Of a stretch of DNA of 64,000 nucleotides, positions 1-8,619 are shown piece by piece. Origin of the DNA: Streptococcus infantis SPAR10 (GTDB lineage Bacteria; Bacillota; Bacilli; Lactobacillales; Streptococcaceae); contig NZ_ALCH01000004.1 in NCBI RefSeq assembly GCF_000279535.1, positions 317,501 to 381,500 on the forward strand. The letters are read 5' to 3'. A program made the position numbers and the translations under genes. How positions within the stretch are numbered: position 1 is the stretch's first letter; each line of letters opens with the position of its first letter. The notes beneath the pieces were generated by a model, which had not been told where the DNA came from, did not search any database, and was given only the letters and a program-made list of their open reading frames with translations.

Positions 1-687
1 GGTGAATTTCCAATCACGACCTTGCGTCCAATTGCTATCAAATCAGCTATCAAAGAAGTTCTTTGGATTTATCAAGATCAGACAAATAGCCTAAAAGTTC
101 TCAATGACAAGTACAATGTTCACTACTGGAATGACTGGGAAGTAGGAGATACAGGGACAATCGGTGAGCGTTACGGGGCTGTTGTTAAGAAGCATGACAT
201 CATTAACAAGATTCTCAAACAGTTAGAAGCCAATCCTTGGAACCGTCGCAATATCATCTCTCTCTGGGATTACCAAGCTTTTGAGGAAACAGACGGCCTT
301 CTTCCATGTGCCTTCCAGACCATGTTTGATGTCCGTCGTGTAGATGGGGACATCTATCTGGATGCAACCTTGACCCAGCGTTCTAACGATATGCTGGTAG
401 CTCATCACATCAATGCCATGCAGTATGTGGCGCTTCAAATGATGATTGCTAAACATTTTGGCTGGAAGGTTGGGAAATTCTTCTACTTTATCAATAACCT
501 TCACATCTATGATAATCAATTTGAACAAGCTCAAGAATTGCTCCGTCGTGAGCCTTCAAATTGCCAACCACGTTTGGTTTTGAATGTACCAGACAAGACT
601 AATTTCTTTGATATTAAAGCAGAGGATTTTGAGCTGGTTGATTATGATCCAGTGAAACCGCAGTTGAAGTTTGATTTGGCTATTTAA
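1..687 (+). CDS. thyA: Thymidylate synthase, 3' part
   Basis: This gene is cut by the left edge of the window; 228 codons remain in frame 1, without the start. The enzyme methylates dUMP to dTMP using methylene-tetrahydrofolate, in the cytoplasm. The fragment carries the catalytic-cysteine segment LPCAFQ (Cys codon at 307-309), the dUMP-binding stretch QRSNDMLV and the C-terminal [14 protein letters not shown] block. About 50 N-terminal residues should lie outside, judging from the roughly 279-residue streptococcal enzyme. A bidirectional terminator follows and the next gene is convergent, so transcription ends here. Identification is secure. Confidence 0.96.
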   Translation, partial: GEFPITTLRPIAIKSAIKEVLWIYQDQTNSLKVLNDKYNVHYWNDWEVGDTGTIGERYGAVVKKHDIINKILKQLEANPWNRRNIISLWDYQAFEETDGLLPCAFQTMFDVRRVDGDIYLDATLTQRSNDMLVAHHINAMQYVALQMMIAKHFGWKVGKFFYFINNLHIYDNQFEQAQELLRREPSNCQPRLVLNVPDKTNFFDIKAEDFELVDYDPVKPQLKFDLAI

Positions 688-696
688 GAACATAAA

Positions 697-726
697 AAGA
701 AGTTGGAAATTCCAACTTCTTTTTGT
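697..726. terminator. Bidirectional intrinsic terminator between thyA and the DUF3042 gene
   Basis: AGAAGTTGGAA pairs with TTCCAACTTCT, with A-rich sequence on the left and a T run on the right. The hairpin can therefore stop both convergent genes. Confidence 0.8.
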
Positions 727-729
727 TTA

Positions 730-900
730 TTAGCGTGATACGCGACGGCGAGCTGCTTTTTTACGATTTTCTTCGATGAAAGCTGCTTTTTGTTCTTCTG
801 GTTCAATCACTTTCTTTTTGAATGCGTATACTGCACCTGCAACAGCAGCAACAGTTCCTGCAACACCTGTTACGAGACCTTTAGCAAATCCTTTAGCCAT
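730..900 (-). CDS. DUF3042 family small protein
   Basis: A 56-residue protein on the minus strand, starting MAKGFAKGLVTGVAG and ending AARRRVSR. It starts at the ATG whose complement lies at 898-900, 7 nt after a strong AGGAGGA ribosome binding site. Residues 8-27 form a short Gly/Ala/Val-rich hydrophobic segment, probably a single membrane helix. The rest is highly charged: KKKVIEPEEQKAAFIEEN and then a basic tail. Both size and composition fit the DUF3042 family of Firmicutes, whose function is unknown. It diverges from miaA and converges on thyA. Confidence 0.85.
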   Translation of the reverse strand: MAKGFAKGLVTGVAGTVAAVAGAVYAFKKKVIEPEEQKAAFIEENRKKAARRRVSR

Positions 901-977
901 GAGTCTTCCTCCTTTTATTTATAAATCAGACGGAAATAGCATAAGATATAGCATTTTTCTGCCTGTCTATTTTGTGA

Positions 978-983
978 TATAAT
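978..983 (+). promoter_or_regulatory. -10 element of the miaA promoter
   Basis: A perfect TATAAT preceded by TGATA, 39 nt before the chosen miaA ATG. No good -35 box was identified. Confidence 0.6.
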
Positions 984-1022
984 AATAGTAACGAAAAAAT
1001 GGGAATTTTTCAAGGAAAAACG

Positions 1023-1907
1023 ATGAAAAGCAAAATAATTGTGATTGTTGGTCCAACTGCAGTTGGAAAGACTGCCCTAGCCATTGAAGTTGCTCAGCGA
1101 TTCAATGGTGAAGTAGTCAGTGGGGATAGCCAACAAGTATACCGAGGACTGGATATTGGAACAGCCAAGGCTAGTCCGGAGGAGCAGGCAACTGTCCCTC
1201 ATCATTTGATTGATGTGAGAGATGTAACCGAGTCTTACTCGGCTTTTGATTTTGTTTCAGAAGCAAAGGCAGCCATCGAGGATATTCAAAATCGCGGGAA
1301 ACTTGCTATAATAGCTGGTGGGACAGGACTTTATATTCAGAGTCTACTAGAGGGATATCATCTAGGTGGAAAGACACTGCACGAGGATATTTTAGCCTAC
1401 CGAGCTAGCTTAGAACCTGTTTCGGATGAGGAGTTAGTTCATCTGGTAGAGCAAGCAGGTCTTGAAATTCCCCAGTTTAATCGTCGTCGTGCTATACGTG
1501 CCTTGGAAATTGCTCATTTTGGTCAAGATTTGGAAAATCAAGAAAGTTTATATGAACCGCTGATTATTTGCTTGGATGATGAACGTCGTCAGCTTTATGA
1601 GCGAATCAATCACAGAGTGGATCTGATGTTTGAAGCTGGACTTCTAGACGAAGCCAAGTGGTTGTTTGACCATTATCCAGATGTGCAGGCTGCTAAAGGG
1701 ATTGGCTACAAGGAACTCTTTCCCTATTTTCGAGGAGAGCAGAGTTTGAAGGAGGCTAGCGATAGTCTCAAGCAGGCGACTCGTCGATTTGCCAAGCGCC
1801 AGCTAACCTGGTTCCGCAATCGCATGCAGGTGACCTTTTATCAGATAGGAAAATCTGGTGTGAAAGAGCGTATTTTAAGCCAAATTGAGGAGTTTTTAAA
1901 TGATTGA
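1023..1907 (+). CDS. miaA: tRNA dimethylallyltransferase MiaA
   Basis: Transfers a dimethylallyl group to N6 of A37 in tRNAs that read UNN codons. The 294-residue protein has the P-loop GPTAVGKT at residues 10-17, the DSQQVY motif at 35-40 and the DIGTAK motif just after. An upstream in-frame ATG exists at 999. I prefer 1023 because AAGGAAAA precedes it and the protein then starts [11 protein letters not shown], as in the family. The stop overlaps the start of hflX by 8 nt, so the two genes are translationally linked in one operon. Length is normal and no defect is visible. Confidence 0.95.
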   Translation: MKSKIIVIVGPTAVGKTALAIEVAQRFNGEVVSGDSQQVYRGLDIGTAKASPEEQATVPHHLIDVRDVTESYSAFDFVSEAKAAIEDIQNRGKLAIIAGGTGLYIQSLLEGYHLGGKTLHEDILAYRASLEPVSDEELVHLVEQAGLEIPQFNRRRAIRALEIAHFGQDLENQESLYEPLIICLDDERRQLYERINHRVDLMFEAGLLDEAKWLFDHYPDVQAAKGIGYKELFPYFRGEQSLKEASDSLKQATRRFAKRQLTWFRNRMQVTFYQIGKSGVKERILSQIEEFLND

Positions 1908-3138
1908 AACGGAGAAAAAAGAGGAGCGAGTCCTGCTCATTGGTGTTGAACTCCAGGGCATGGATAACTTTGACCTCTCCATGGAAGAGCTGGCTAGTCT
2001 AGCTAAGACGGCTGGTGCAGTTGTAGTCGATAGCTACAGACAAAAACGAGAAAAATACGACTCTAAGACCTTTGTCGGTTCTGGTAAGTTGGAAGAAATT
2101 GCTCAAATGGTGGACGCAGAAGAAATCACGACTGTCATTGTCAATAACCGTCTGACACCTCGACAAAATGTTAATTTAGAGGAAGTGTTAGGTGTCAAGG
2201 TCATTGACCGTATGCAGTTGATTTTGGATATCTTTGCCATGCGAGCTCGAAGCCATGAAGGCAAACTCCAAGTGCATCTAGCTCAGCTCAAATACCTCTT
2301 GCCTCGTTTGGTTGGTCAGGGGATTATGCTCAGCCGTCAGGCAGGGGGAATTGGTTCCCGTGGTCCAGGTGAAAGTCAGCTGGAGCTTAACCGTCGTAGT
2401 GTTCGCAACCAGATTACAGATATCGAACGTCAACTCAAGGTAGTTGAGAAAAACCGAGCGACAGTTCGAGAAAAACGTTTGGAGTCAAGTACCTTTAAGA
2501 TTGGTTTGATTGGTTACACCAATGCTGGGAAGTCAACTATTATGAATACTTTGACCAGCAAGACCCAGTATGAAGCGGATGAGCTTTTTGCAACTCTAGA
2601 TGCAACAACTAAAAGCATCCATCTGGGGGGCAATCTACAGGTAACCTTGACAGATACCGTTGGATTTATCCAAGATCTACCGACAGAGTTGGTGTCGAGT
2701 TTTAAATCAACCTTGGAAGAAAGCAAGCATGTAGATCTCCTGGTCCATGTCATCGATGCTAGCAATCCTTACCATGAGGAACATGAAAAAACGGTCCTCT
2801 CCATCATGAAAGATTTGGACATGGAGGATATTCCTCGTTTAACCCTTTATAATAAAGCAGATTTGGTGGAGGATTTCACACCTACTCAAACGCCTTATGC
2901 ATTGATTTCTGCCAAGTCTGAGAATAGTCGCGAACAGCTGCAGGCTATACTGCTGGATAAGATCAAGGAAATTTTTGAAGTATTTACCCTGCGCGTGCCT
3001 TTTTCTAAATCTTACAAGATTCATGATTTAGAAAGTGTTGCGATTCTTGAAGAACGTGACTACCAAGATGATGGAGAAGTCATCAGAGGCTACATTTCTG
3101 AGAAAAATAAATGGAGATTAGAAGAATTTTATGACTGA
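1900..3138 (+). CDS. hflX: Ribosome-associated GTPase HflX
   Basis: A 412-residue GTPase of the HflX family, which binds the 50S subunit and splits or rescues stalled ribosomes. The N-terminal HflX domain contains the glycine-rich [10 protein letters not shown] segment. The G domain shows G1 GYTNAGKST (205-213), G3 DTVG (from 252) and G4 NKAD (from 318). A C-terminal extension follows. It overlaps miaA at its start and the next gene at its end, by 8 nt each, so it sits inside a compact operon. Length is normal for the family. Confidence 0.95.
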   Translation: MIETEKKEERVLLIGVELQGMDNFDLSMEELASLAKTAGAVVVDSYRQKREKYDSKTFVGSGKLEEIAQMVDAEEITTVIVNNRLTPRQNVNLEEVLGVKVIDRMQLILDIFAMRARSHEGKLQVHLAQLKYLLPRLVGQGIMLSRQAGGIGSRGPGESQLELNRRSVRNQITDIERQLKVVEKNRATVREKRLESSTFKIGLIGYTNAGKSTIMNTLTSKTQYEADELFATLDATTKSIHLGGNLQVTLTDTVGFIQDLPTELVSSFKSTLEESKHVDLLVHVIDASNPYHEEHEKTVLSIMKDLDMEDIPRLTLYNKADLVEDFTPTQTPYALISAKSENSREQLQAILLDKIKEIFEVFTLRVPFSKSYKIHDLESVAILEERDYQDDGEVIRGYISEKNKWRLEEFYD

Positions 3139-3754
3139 TATCAAAACTATGGCACTCAAGTATGGTGGCTATACAAGTCTAGACAAGGTCTATCTGGACC
3201 AGCTTTTAGCTGGTAGGTCTGAAGAGAAACAACTAGCTCTCATTACACCTCCACCCAGCGTAGTGAATGCCTACTTTGCCGAACTCTACCAGAAAAAGAG
3301 CCCAGAGGCTGCGACCGATTATTTTGCGGAAGTCAGCCAAGAACTGAGCCTCTACAATACTGAACCAAGTTTCGCTTTGGAAAGCAAGCCCTTTATTCGC
3401 CTCAATCTATCTGGTAAATCCTTTGGATTTTGCTACGAGAAAGAAGGACTTGGTCGCATTTTCTCAGAGAATGAGGAAGCAATTACGGATGAATTACTCT
3501 TTGAAATTGCGCAAATTTTTCCCCATCAGCTAGTTTTTGTGGAGTCTGGTAAGATTTACATGAAGGCGATTGGTGAAGAGGAAGTAGTCAGCCTGGAAAA
3601 TCTCACAGCCTTGACAGATCTGGAAAATTTAGCAGATGGAAGAAAGCGACTTAAGGGATATAGCCAAGAGGATTTACTACAAGAAGCTAGAGCTTTTTCT
3701 GGCAAGCTTTATTATCGCTCGGAAAACCGTAGCGCTATGTTATATATTGATTAA
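3131..3754 (+). CDS. Conserved streptococcal protein of unknown function
   Basis: A 207-residue soluble protein starting [23 protein letters not shown] recognise it as the conserved gene between hflX and rnz in streptococci, but no catalytic motif is evident and I assign no function. Its composition is acidic with many leucines, with no signal peptide and no membrane segment. It overlaps hflX by 8 nt and lies 14 nt before rnz, so it is co-transcribed with RNA-processing genes. That context suggests RNA or translation housekeeping, but this is inference only. Confidence 0.75.
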   Translation: MTDIKTMALKYGGYTSLDKVYLDQLLAGRSEEKQLALITPPPSVVNAYFAELYQKKSPEAATDYFAEVSQELSLYNTEPSFALESKPFIRLNLSGKSFGFCYEKEGLGRIFSENEEAITDELLFEIAQIFPHQLVFVESGKIYMKAIGEEEVVSLENLTALTDLENLADGRKRLKGYSQEDLLQEARAFSGKLYYRSENRSAMLYID

Positions 3755-3768
3755 TTAGAAAGTAGCAA

Positions 3769-4698
3769 ATGGATATTCAATTTTTAGGAACAGGGGCTGG
3801 TCAGCCCTCTAAAGCCCGTAATGTTTCAAGTCTTGCTCTGAAACTCTTGGACGAGATTAACGAAGTCTGGCTCTTTGACTGTGGAGAAGGAACGCAAAAT
3901 CGTATTCTGGAAACCACGATTCGACCACGCAAGGTCAGCAAAATTTTTATCACACACTTGCATGGAGATCATATCTTTGGTTTGCCAGGATTCCTTTCTA
4001 GCCGTGCCTTTCAGGCCAATGAAGAGCAGACAGATTTGGAAATCTATGGTCCCCAAGGCATCAAATCTTTTGTCTTGACCAGTCTACGAGTGTCAGGTTC
4101 ACGCCTGCCCTATAAGATTCATTTCCATGAATTTGACCAAGCTTCTCTTGGGAAAATTCTTGAAACCGATAAGTTCACCGTTTATGCAGAAGAGTTGGAT
4201 CACACTATTTTCTGTGTGGGCTACCGTGTCATACAAAAGGATCTTGAAGGAACCTTGGATGCTGAAAAATTAAAGGTTGCCGGCGTACCATTTGGACCAC
4301 TCTTTGGAAAAATCAAAAACGGTCAGGATGTCATCCTAGAAGACGGCACCGAGATTAAGGCAGCAGACTATATCTCAGCGCCACGTCCAGGTAAGATTAT
4401 CACTATCTTGGGTGATACTCGAAAAACTAATGCTAGTGTGCGTCTTGGAATCAATGCGGATGTCCTTGTCCATGAGTCCACTTATGGCAAGGGTGATGAG
4501 AAGATTGCCCGCAATCATGGTCACTCAACCAATATGCAGGCTGCACAGATTGCATTAGAAGCGGGAGCCAAACGACTCTTGCTCAACCATATCAGCGCCC
4601 GTTTTCTTTCAAAAGATATCAGCCAGCTTAAGAAAGATGCTGCAACGATTTTTGAAAACGTCCATGTGGTCAAAGACTTGGAAGAAGTGGAAATCTAG
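3769..4698 (+). CDS. rnz: Ribonuclease Z (tRNA 3' processing)
   Basis: A 309-residue metallo-beta-lactamase-fold endonuclease that cuts pre-tRNA after the discriminator base when CCA is not encoded. The zinc motif HLHGDH lies at 63-68 (His63, His65, Asp67, His68). Further metal ligands occur in [17 protein letters not shown] and NHGHST. The long insert around residues 160-200 is consistent with the tRNA-clamping exosite arm. It is the fourth gene of the miaA operon, so two tRNA-maturation genes lie together. Length is typical. Confidence 0.95.
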   Translation: MDIQFLGTGAGQPSKARNVSSLALKLLDEINEVWLFDCGEGTQNRILETTIRPRKVSKIFITHLHGDHIFGLPGFLSSRAFQANEEQTDLEIYGPQGIKSFVLTSLRVSGSRLPYKIHFHEFDQASLGKILETDKFTVYAEELDHTIFCVGYRVIQKDLEGTLDAEKLKVAGVPFGPLFGKIKNGQDVILEDGTEIKAADYISAPRPGKIITILGDTRKTNASVRLGINADVLVHESTYGKGDEKIARNHGHSTNMQAAQIALEAGAKRLLLNHISARFLSKDISQLKKDAATIFENVHVVKDLEEVEI

Positions 4699-4718
4699 TT
4701 ACTAGAGAAAGGAGAATC

Positions 4719-5474
4719 ATGCGAACCATTCTCATTACAGGTGCTAGCGGGGGTCTAGCCCAAGAAATGGTCAAACTCTTGCCTAAAGATCAACTCATTT
4801 TGCTAGGTAGAAATAAGGAAAAATTAGCCCAACTATACGGAAATCATCCTCAGGCAGAATTGATTGAAATTTATATTACCGACGCTCAAGCCTTAGAAGA
4901 ACTAGTTGCTGAGCTCTATCAGCGTTATGGCAAGATTGATGTCTTGATTAACAACGCTGGATATGGGATTTTTGAAGATTTTGACAAGATTTCTAATCAA
5001 GATATTCATCAAATGTTTGAAGTCAATACTTTTGCTTTGATGAATCTGTCTCGTTTGGTTGCTTCTCGTATGAAGGAGATTCGAAAAGGTCATATCATCA
5101 ATATCGTCAGCATGGCAGGATTGATTGCGACTGCTAAGTCTAGTCTATATTCTGCGACCAAGTTTGCGGCCATAGGTTTTTCAAATGCTCTTCGCCTTGA
5201 GCTCATGCCCTATGGTGTCTATGTGACAACTGTTAATCCAGGGCCTATCCGTACAGGATTTTTTGACCAGGCAGACCCAGATGGGACCTACCTCAAATCG
5301 GTCGACCGTTTTCTATTGGAACCAGATGCTGTCGCGCAAAAGATTGTTAAGACTATCGGAAAAAACAAACGCGAGCTCAATCTCCCAGCCTTGCTCAATC
5401 TAGCCCACAAATTTTATACCCTCTTTCCTAAGTTAGCCGATAAGTTGGCTGGGGAGACTTTTAATTATAAGTGA
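4719..5474 (+). CDS. Short-chain dehydrogenase/reductase
   Basis: A 251-residue Rossmann-fold SDR enzyme. The nucleotide-binding motif TGASGGL is at 7-13, NNAGYG at 78-83, and the catalytic set is Ser131, Tyr144 and Lys148 (YSATK). The classical-type fold predicts NAD(P)H-dependent reduction of a carbonyl substrate, which the sequence does not reveal. A GAAAGGAG ribosome binding site precedes the ATG. It is the last gene of the miaA operon and is followed by a terminator. It contains no membrane segment. Confidence 0.9.
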   Translation: MRTILITGASGGLAQEMVKLLPKDQLILLGRNKEKLAQLYGNHPQAELIEIYITDAQALEELVAELYQRYGKIDVLINNAGYGIFEDFDKISNQDIHQMFEVNTFALMNLSRLVASRMKEIRKGHIINIVSMAGLIATAKSSLYSATKFAAIGFSNALRLELMPYGVYVTTVNPGPIRTGFFDQADPDGTYLKSVDRFLLEPDAVAQKIVKTIGKNKRELNLPALLNLAHKFYTLFPKLADKLAGETFNYK

Positions 5475-5475
5475 A

Positions 5476-5514
5476 AAGGCTGTTCCCTTGAGGAATGGCT
5501 TTTTATTTTTTTCG
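5476..5514 (+). terminator. Intrinsic terminator after the SDR gene
   Basis: AAAAGGCTGTTCC pairs with GGAATGGCTTTTT over 13 positions using three wobble pairs, followed by a T-rich tail. Confidence 0.75.
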
Positions 5515-5789
5515 GTTGCTAATTTGTAGAAAAATACCACATGATAAACAGGCAGTTTATAACGATTAAGCCCATTTAAGGTATAAATAGAGATAAGAAA
5601 GCAGAAAAGAGAGGATAAACTTCGAGTCTAACATAACTGAAAGTATATCTATAGCCGAAGCTTATGAAGTCAAGATAAAATAGGATTAAAAGAACTTGCC
5701 CTTTGTCAGATTGATTAGACTGTAAATTGGAGTTAGGAATATTCTTAGAATAGATGAAGAAAATAAAAAAGTTAAAATGTTAAAATATC
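5515..5789. other. Gene-free A/T-rich spacer
   Basis: Beyond the terminator of the SDR gene and before the next promoter I see no reading frame with a ribosome binding site, no RNA gene and no inverted repeat resembling a BOX or RUP element. The composition is more A-rich than the flanks. It marks the left side of the accessory-looking 5.5-13.5 kb stretch. Confidence 0.5.
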
Positions 5790-5817
5790 TTGACATTTTA
5801 TCGATTTAGAGTATAAT
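5790..5817 (+). promoter_or_regulatory. Promoter of the small membrane protein/XRE pair
   Basis: TTGACA (5790-5795), a 16-nt spacer and TATAAT (5812-5817): a near-perfect sigma-A promoter ending 53 nt before the ATG. A second TTGACA-like hexamer follows at about 5834. Confidence 0.75.
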
Positions 5818-5870
5818 AAGAAATGTAAAGAGCTCTTGACATTATTACAAAAATTTGGAGGAACAAAGCC

Positions 5871-6200
5871 ATGAAAAAGATGGATGAAATGGACAGAGAT
5901 ATTCAGTTGCGTTCTGAGGAGTGGGGCTATAAAACAGCGCTTTTGGGTTTATGTGCATGGACAGGATTTAATATCTATCAAGCACTTGTTGTTGGTGGCA
6001 AACTTGAAATGCTTCCTTGCTTAATTTTGATCTTATCTGTAAGTGTGCAAGGATTTGCTCAAACCGCAATAAAACGCAATATGATTGCTGGTGATGAAGA
6101 GTATAAAGAACCAAATAAACTTGTTCAAGGAGTCATTCTAGCAGTTGTCACTGTTATCGTAGTATTGGCTGTTGGCGTTTATTTTTTTCAGAAAGACTAA
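5871..6200 (+). CDS. Small membrane protein (DUF6442-like), unknown function
   Basis: A 109-residue protein. A charged start (MKKMDEMDRDIQLRSEEWGYK) is followed by three likely membrane helices at about 22-40, 46-66 and 84-104. The loop KRNMIAGDEEYKEPNK lies between the second and third. It begins after a strong TTTGGAGGAAC ribosome binding site. The arrangement, a small 3-TM protein followed 6 nt later by a 64-residue XRE regulator, recurs in Firmicutes, and the protein resembles DUF6442-type sequences. I am not certain of that family. No function is inferred beyond a membrane partner of the regulator. Confidence 0.75.
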   Translation: MKKMDEMDRDIQLRSEEWGYKTALLGLCAWTGFNIYQALVVGGKLEMLPCLILILSVSVQGFAQTAIKRNMIAGDEEYKEPNKLVQGVILAVVTVIVVLAVGVYFFQKD

Positions 6201-6206
6201 TGCTGT

Positions 6207-6401
6207 ATGAAAAATAACATCAAACAGTTAAGAAAGTCTGAGGGACTACGTCAGGAAGATATGGCAAGAATATTAGGCGTTAGTCGACAAACCATAATTG
6301 CTATAGAGAATGACAAGTACAATCCTACACTTGAACTAGCAATGAAAATTGCAAGGTTGCTACGACTACATGTTGAAGAAATTTTCATTTTAGAAGATTA
6401 A
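6207..6401 (+). CDS. Small XRE-family transcriptional regulator
   Basis: A 64-residue protein that is almost entirely one helix-turn-helix domain: LRQEDMARILGVSRQTIIAIE at about 13-33 and YNPTLELAMKIARLL after it. There is no sensor domain. It begins 6 nt after the membrane-protein stop and is very likely co-transcribed with it. Stand-alone XRE proteins of this size usually regulate their own operon together with a membrane partner. The start follows a weak ribosome binding site, which suggests translational coupling. Confidence 0.9.
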   Translation: MKNNIKQLRKSEGLRQEDMARILGVSRQTIIAIENDKYNPTLELAMKIARLLRLHVEEIFILED

Positions 6402-6446
6402 AGATATCAGATAGCTTTTATTTTAATCATCTGATTCGTAATGATG

Positions 6447-6480
6447 AGAGAGTTTTTCAGTTCATGGAAACTCTCTTTTT
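6447..6480 (+). terminator. Intrinsic terminator after the XRE gene
   Basis: AGAGAGTTT (6447-6455) pairs with AAACTCTCT (6468-6476), followed by TTTT. Confidence 0.8.
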
Positions 6481-6552
6481 AAAGCTCAAAAAGAGTCTAC
6501 TCAATTTTACCCTTGTCCATCTTATATATCTATCGTAAAACTGGTATAAAAT

Positions 6553-6581
6553 TTGCAAATAAACAGCTAAAATAGTATACT
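6553..6581 (+). promoter_or_regulatory. Promoter of the alpha-glycosidase gene
   Basis: TTGCAA (6553-6558), a 17-nt spacer and TATACT (6576-6581). The transcript should begin near 6588. Confidence 0.65.
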
Positions 6582-6595
6582 AGTTCTGTTAATTA

Positions 6596-6609
6596 TGAAA
6601 ACGTTTGCG
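6596..6609 (+). promoter_or_regulatory. Candidate CcpA-binding cre site
   Basis: TGAAAACGTTTGCG matches the catabolite-responsive element pattern closely; the final A of the ideal CA is replaced. It lies just downstream of the predicted transcription start, the usual roadblock position for repression during growth on preferred sugar. Confidence 0.6.
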
Positions 6610-6641
6610 TTTTTGTTGATGATAGATTATTTAGGAGACAA

Positions 6642-8393
6642 ATGATGGAATTAACAGCTATTTATCATAGACCAGAATCAGAGTATGCATATCTTTACAA
6701 GGAAGATCAGCTACATATCCGAATTAGAACCAAGATAAATGATGTCCAGAAGGTTATCTTACACTATGGAGATCCCTTTATTTTCATTGAGGATAAGTAT
6801 GAAGCCAAGAAAGAAATGACCAAAGTAACCTCAGATGCCCTATTTGACTATTGGCAGATTACAGTCTCGGTTGATTTTGCACGGATTCAGTATCTCTTTG
6901 AGCTCCTCGATGAGGAAGGTCATGGTGTCTACTATGGGGATAAGGGTTGTGTAGAACATACTCAAGAAAACTTGGATGCTGATGGAAACGGCTTTAAGCT
7001 TCCTTATATTCACGAAATTGACGGTTGTCAAGTTCCTGACTGGGTTTCAAATACTGTTTGGTATCAGATTTTCCCGGAACGCTTCGCTAATGGAAACCCA
7101 AAGTTGACTCCTGATGGAGCTCGAGAGTGGGATGCTGAGCTTGCGCCTAACAGGGATGACTTTTTTGGTGGAGACTTGCAAGGAATTATCGACCACCTAG
7201 ACTATCTAAAAGATTTGGGAATCACTGGACTTTATCTATGTCCGATTTTTGAAGCAACAACCAATCATAAGTACGATACGACGGATTATTTTGAAATTGA
7301 CCGTCACTTTGGAGACAAGGAAGTCTTTCGTAATCTAGTCGATGAAGCTCACAAACGTGGCATCAAGATTATGCTAGATGCTGTTTTCAATCATATCGGC
7401 TACCAGTCTGCCCAATGGCAGGATGTTCTAAAAAACGGAGAAAAGTCACCGTATAAAGATTGGTTCCATATCCAAGAATTTCCAGTTACTGAGGATAAAC
7501 TTCAGAATCCAAGACAACTCCCTTATCATACCTTTGCCTTTGCTAGCTATATGCCTAAGTTGAATACAGCTAATCCGGAGGTTAGGGACTATCTTCTCAG
7601 TGTTGCGACCTACTGGATTGAAAATTTTGATATCGATGCTTGGCGCTTGGACGTTGCTAATGAAATTGACCATCAGTTCTGGAGAGATTTCAGAAAGGCA
7701 GTTCTCGCTAAAAAGCCTGATCTGTATATTTTAGGTGAAATCTGGCATACCTCACAACCTTGGCTACAAGGGGACGAGTTCCATGCGGTCATGAATTACC
7801 CGCTCTCTGAAAGTATCAAGGATTATTTCTTGCGTCAGCGTAAAAAGACAGAGCAGTTTATTTCAGAAATCAACAGCCAGTCTATGTACTACAAGCAACA
7901 AATCTCAGAGGTGATGTTTAACCTTTTAGATTCTCATGATACAGAGCGAATCCTTACAACTGCCAAAGGAAATATCCAGCATGTCAAGGCTGCCCTGACT
8001 TTCCTCTATCTTCAAAAAGGGACCCCTTGTATCTATTACGGAACAGAGCTAGCACTAATTGGTGGACCAGACCCTGATTGCCGTCGTGTCATGCCCTGGG
8101 ACCGTGTATCTGAAGACAATGACATGCTGAATTTTATGAAGAAATTAATAAAGATTCGTAAGGACGTTGCAAGGATTATTCAGCATGGAAATTATTGCTT
8201 GGAAGAAGTGAAACCAGATGTTCTTGCCTTGAGCTGGAACTACCAAGGAAAAGAAGTTCAGGCAATCTTTAATCAGTCTTCTGAGAATTTTGTTTTAGAA
8301 AGAGACTTTGTTGATTTAGCTAGTCATTGCCATCTTAAAGATGGACAACAAGTTATCTTGCCTGATGGTTTTGTAGTTTATATGATAGACTAG
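6642..8393 (+). CDS. Cytoplasmic alpha-glycosidase (neopullulanase/cyclomaltodextrinase type, GH13)
   Basis: A 583-residue GH13 enzyme. Residues 1-120 form a CBM34-like N-terminal domain, followed by the catalytic barrel. The four GH13 regions are visible: DAVFNH, WRLDVANEI (nucleophile Asp337), GEIW (acid/base Glu366) and LLDSHDTER (Asp433). The N domain plus the MPWDR segment fits maltogenic amylase, cyclomaltodextrinase or neopullulanase, which hydrolyse imported malto-oligosaccharides or pullulan pieces. There is no signal peptide. Two adjacent ATGs (6642 and 6645) are both compatible with the GGAG site. It is monocistronic, behind its own promoter and a candidate cre site. Confidence 0.9.
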   Translation: MMELTAIYHRPESEYAYLYKEDQLHIRIRTKINDVQKVILHYGDPFIFIEDKYEAKKEMTKVTSDALFDYWQITVSVDFARIQYLFELLDEEGHGVYYGDKGCVEHTQENLDADGNGFKLPYIHEIDGCQVPDWVSNTVWYQIFPERFANGNPKLTPDGAREWDAELAPNRDDFFGGDLQGIIDHLDYLKDLGITGLYLCPIFEATTNHKYDTTDYFEIDRHFGDKEVFRNLVDEAHKRGIKIMLDAVFNHIGYQSAQWQDVLKNGEKSPYKDWFHIQEFPVTEDKLQNPRQLPYHTFAFASYMPKLNTANPEVRDYLLSVATYWIENFDIDAWRLDVANEIDHQFWRDFRKAVLAKKPDLYILGEIWHTSQPWLQGDEFHAVMNYPLSESIKDYFLRQRKKTEQFISEINSQSMYYKQQISEVMFNLLDSHDTERILTTAKGNIQHVKAALTFLYLQKGTPCIYYGTELALIGGPDPDCRRVMPWDRVSEDNDMLNFMKKLIKIRKDVARIIQHGNYCLEEVKPDVLALSWNYQGKEVQAIFNQSSENFVLERDFVDLASHCHLKDGQQVILPDGFVVYMID

Positions 8394-8439
8394 CATGGTT
8401 CATTGGAGTATTATGTCATATCAGTGAAAAATAATTTAG

Positions 8440-8475
8440 AAGGTTGTTTCTATAAAGGAGCGACCTTTTATTTTG
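8440..8475 (+). terminator. Intrinsic terminator after the alpha-glycosidase gene
   Basis: AAGGTTGTTTC pairs with GGAGCGACCTT (11 positions, with wobbles) around a TATAAA loop, followed by TTATTTTG. Confidence 0.7.
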
Positions 8476-8619
8476 TATATGATTTAGTAATTCTGTCAAA
8501 TAATACCTCAATACAGTTTTTTATATCCATTATTTTCTACTAATTTTAGTAATCATAGTCTGAAGTATGCTTTTTTCGAGAAACTATTGATGTATCTATT
8601 GTAATTGTATAAAATATGA

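Noticed and set aside
999..1022. Longer MiaA starting at ATG 999
   Set aside because: It would place a poorly conserved eight-residue extension before MKSK and lacks a ribosome binding site; ATG 1023 follows AAGGAAAA.
5515..5789. Hidden small gene or transposon remnant in the 5.5-kb gap
   Set aside because: No frame of useful length with a ribosome binding site on either strand and no terminal inverted repeats were seen.
8394..8619. Remnant of a YSIRK signal peptide upstream of the bgaA-like gene
   Set aside because: No frame reads as a signal peptide or YSIRK motif; the region holds only the preceding terminator and weak promoter-like sequence.
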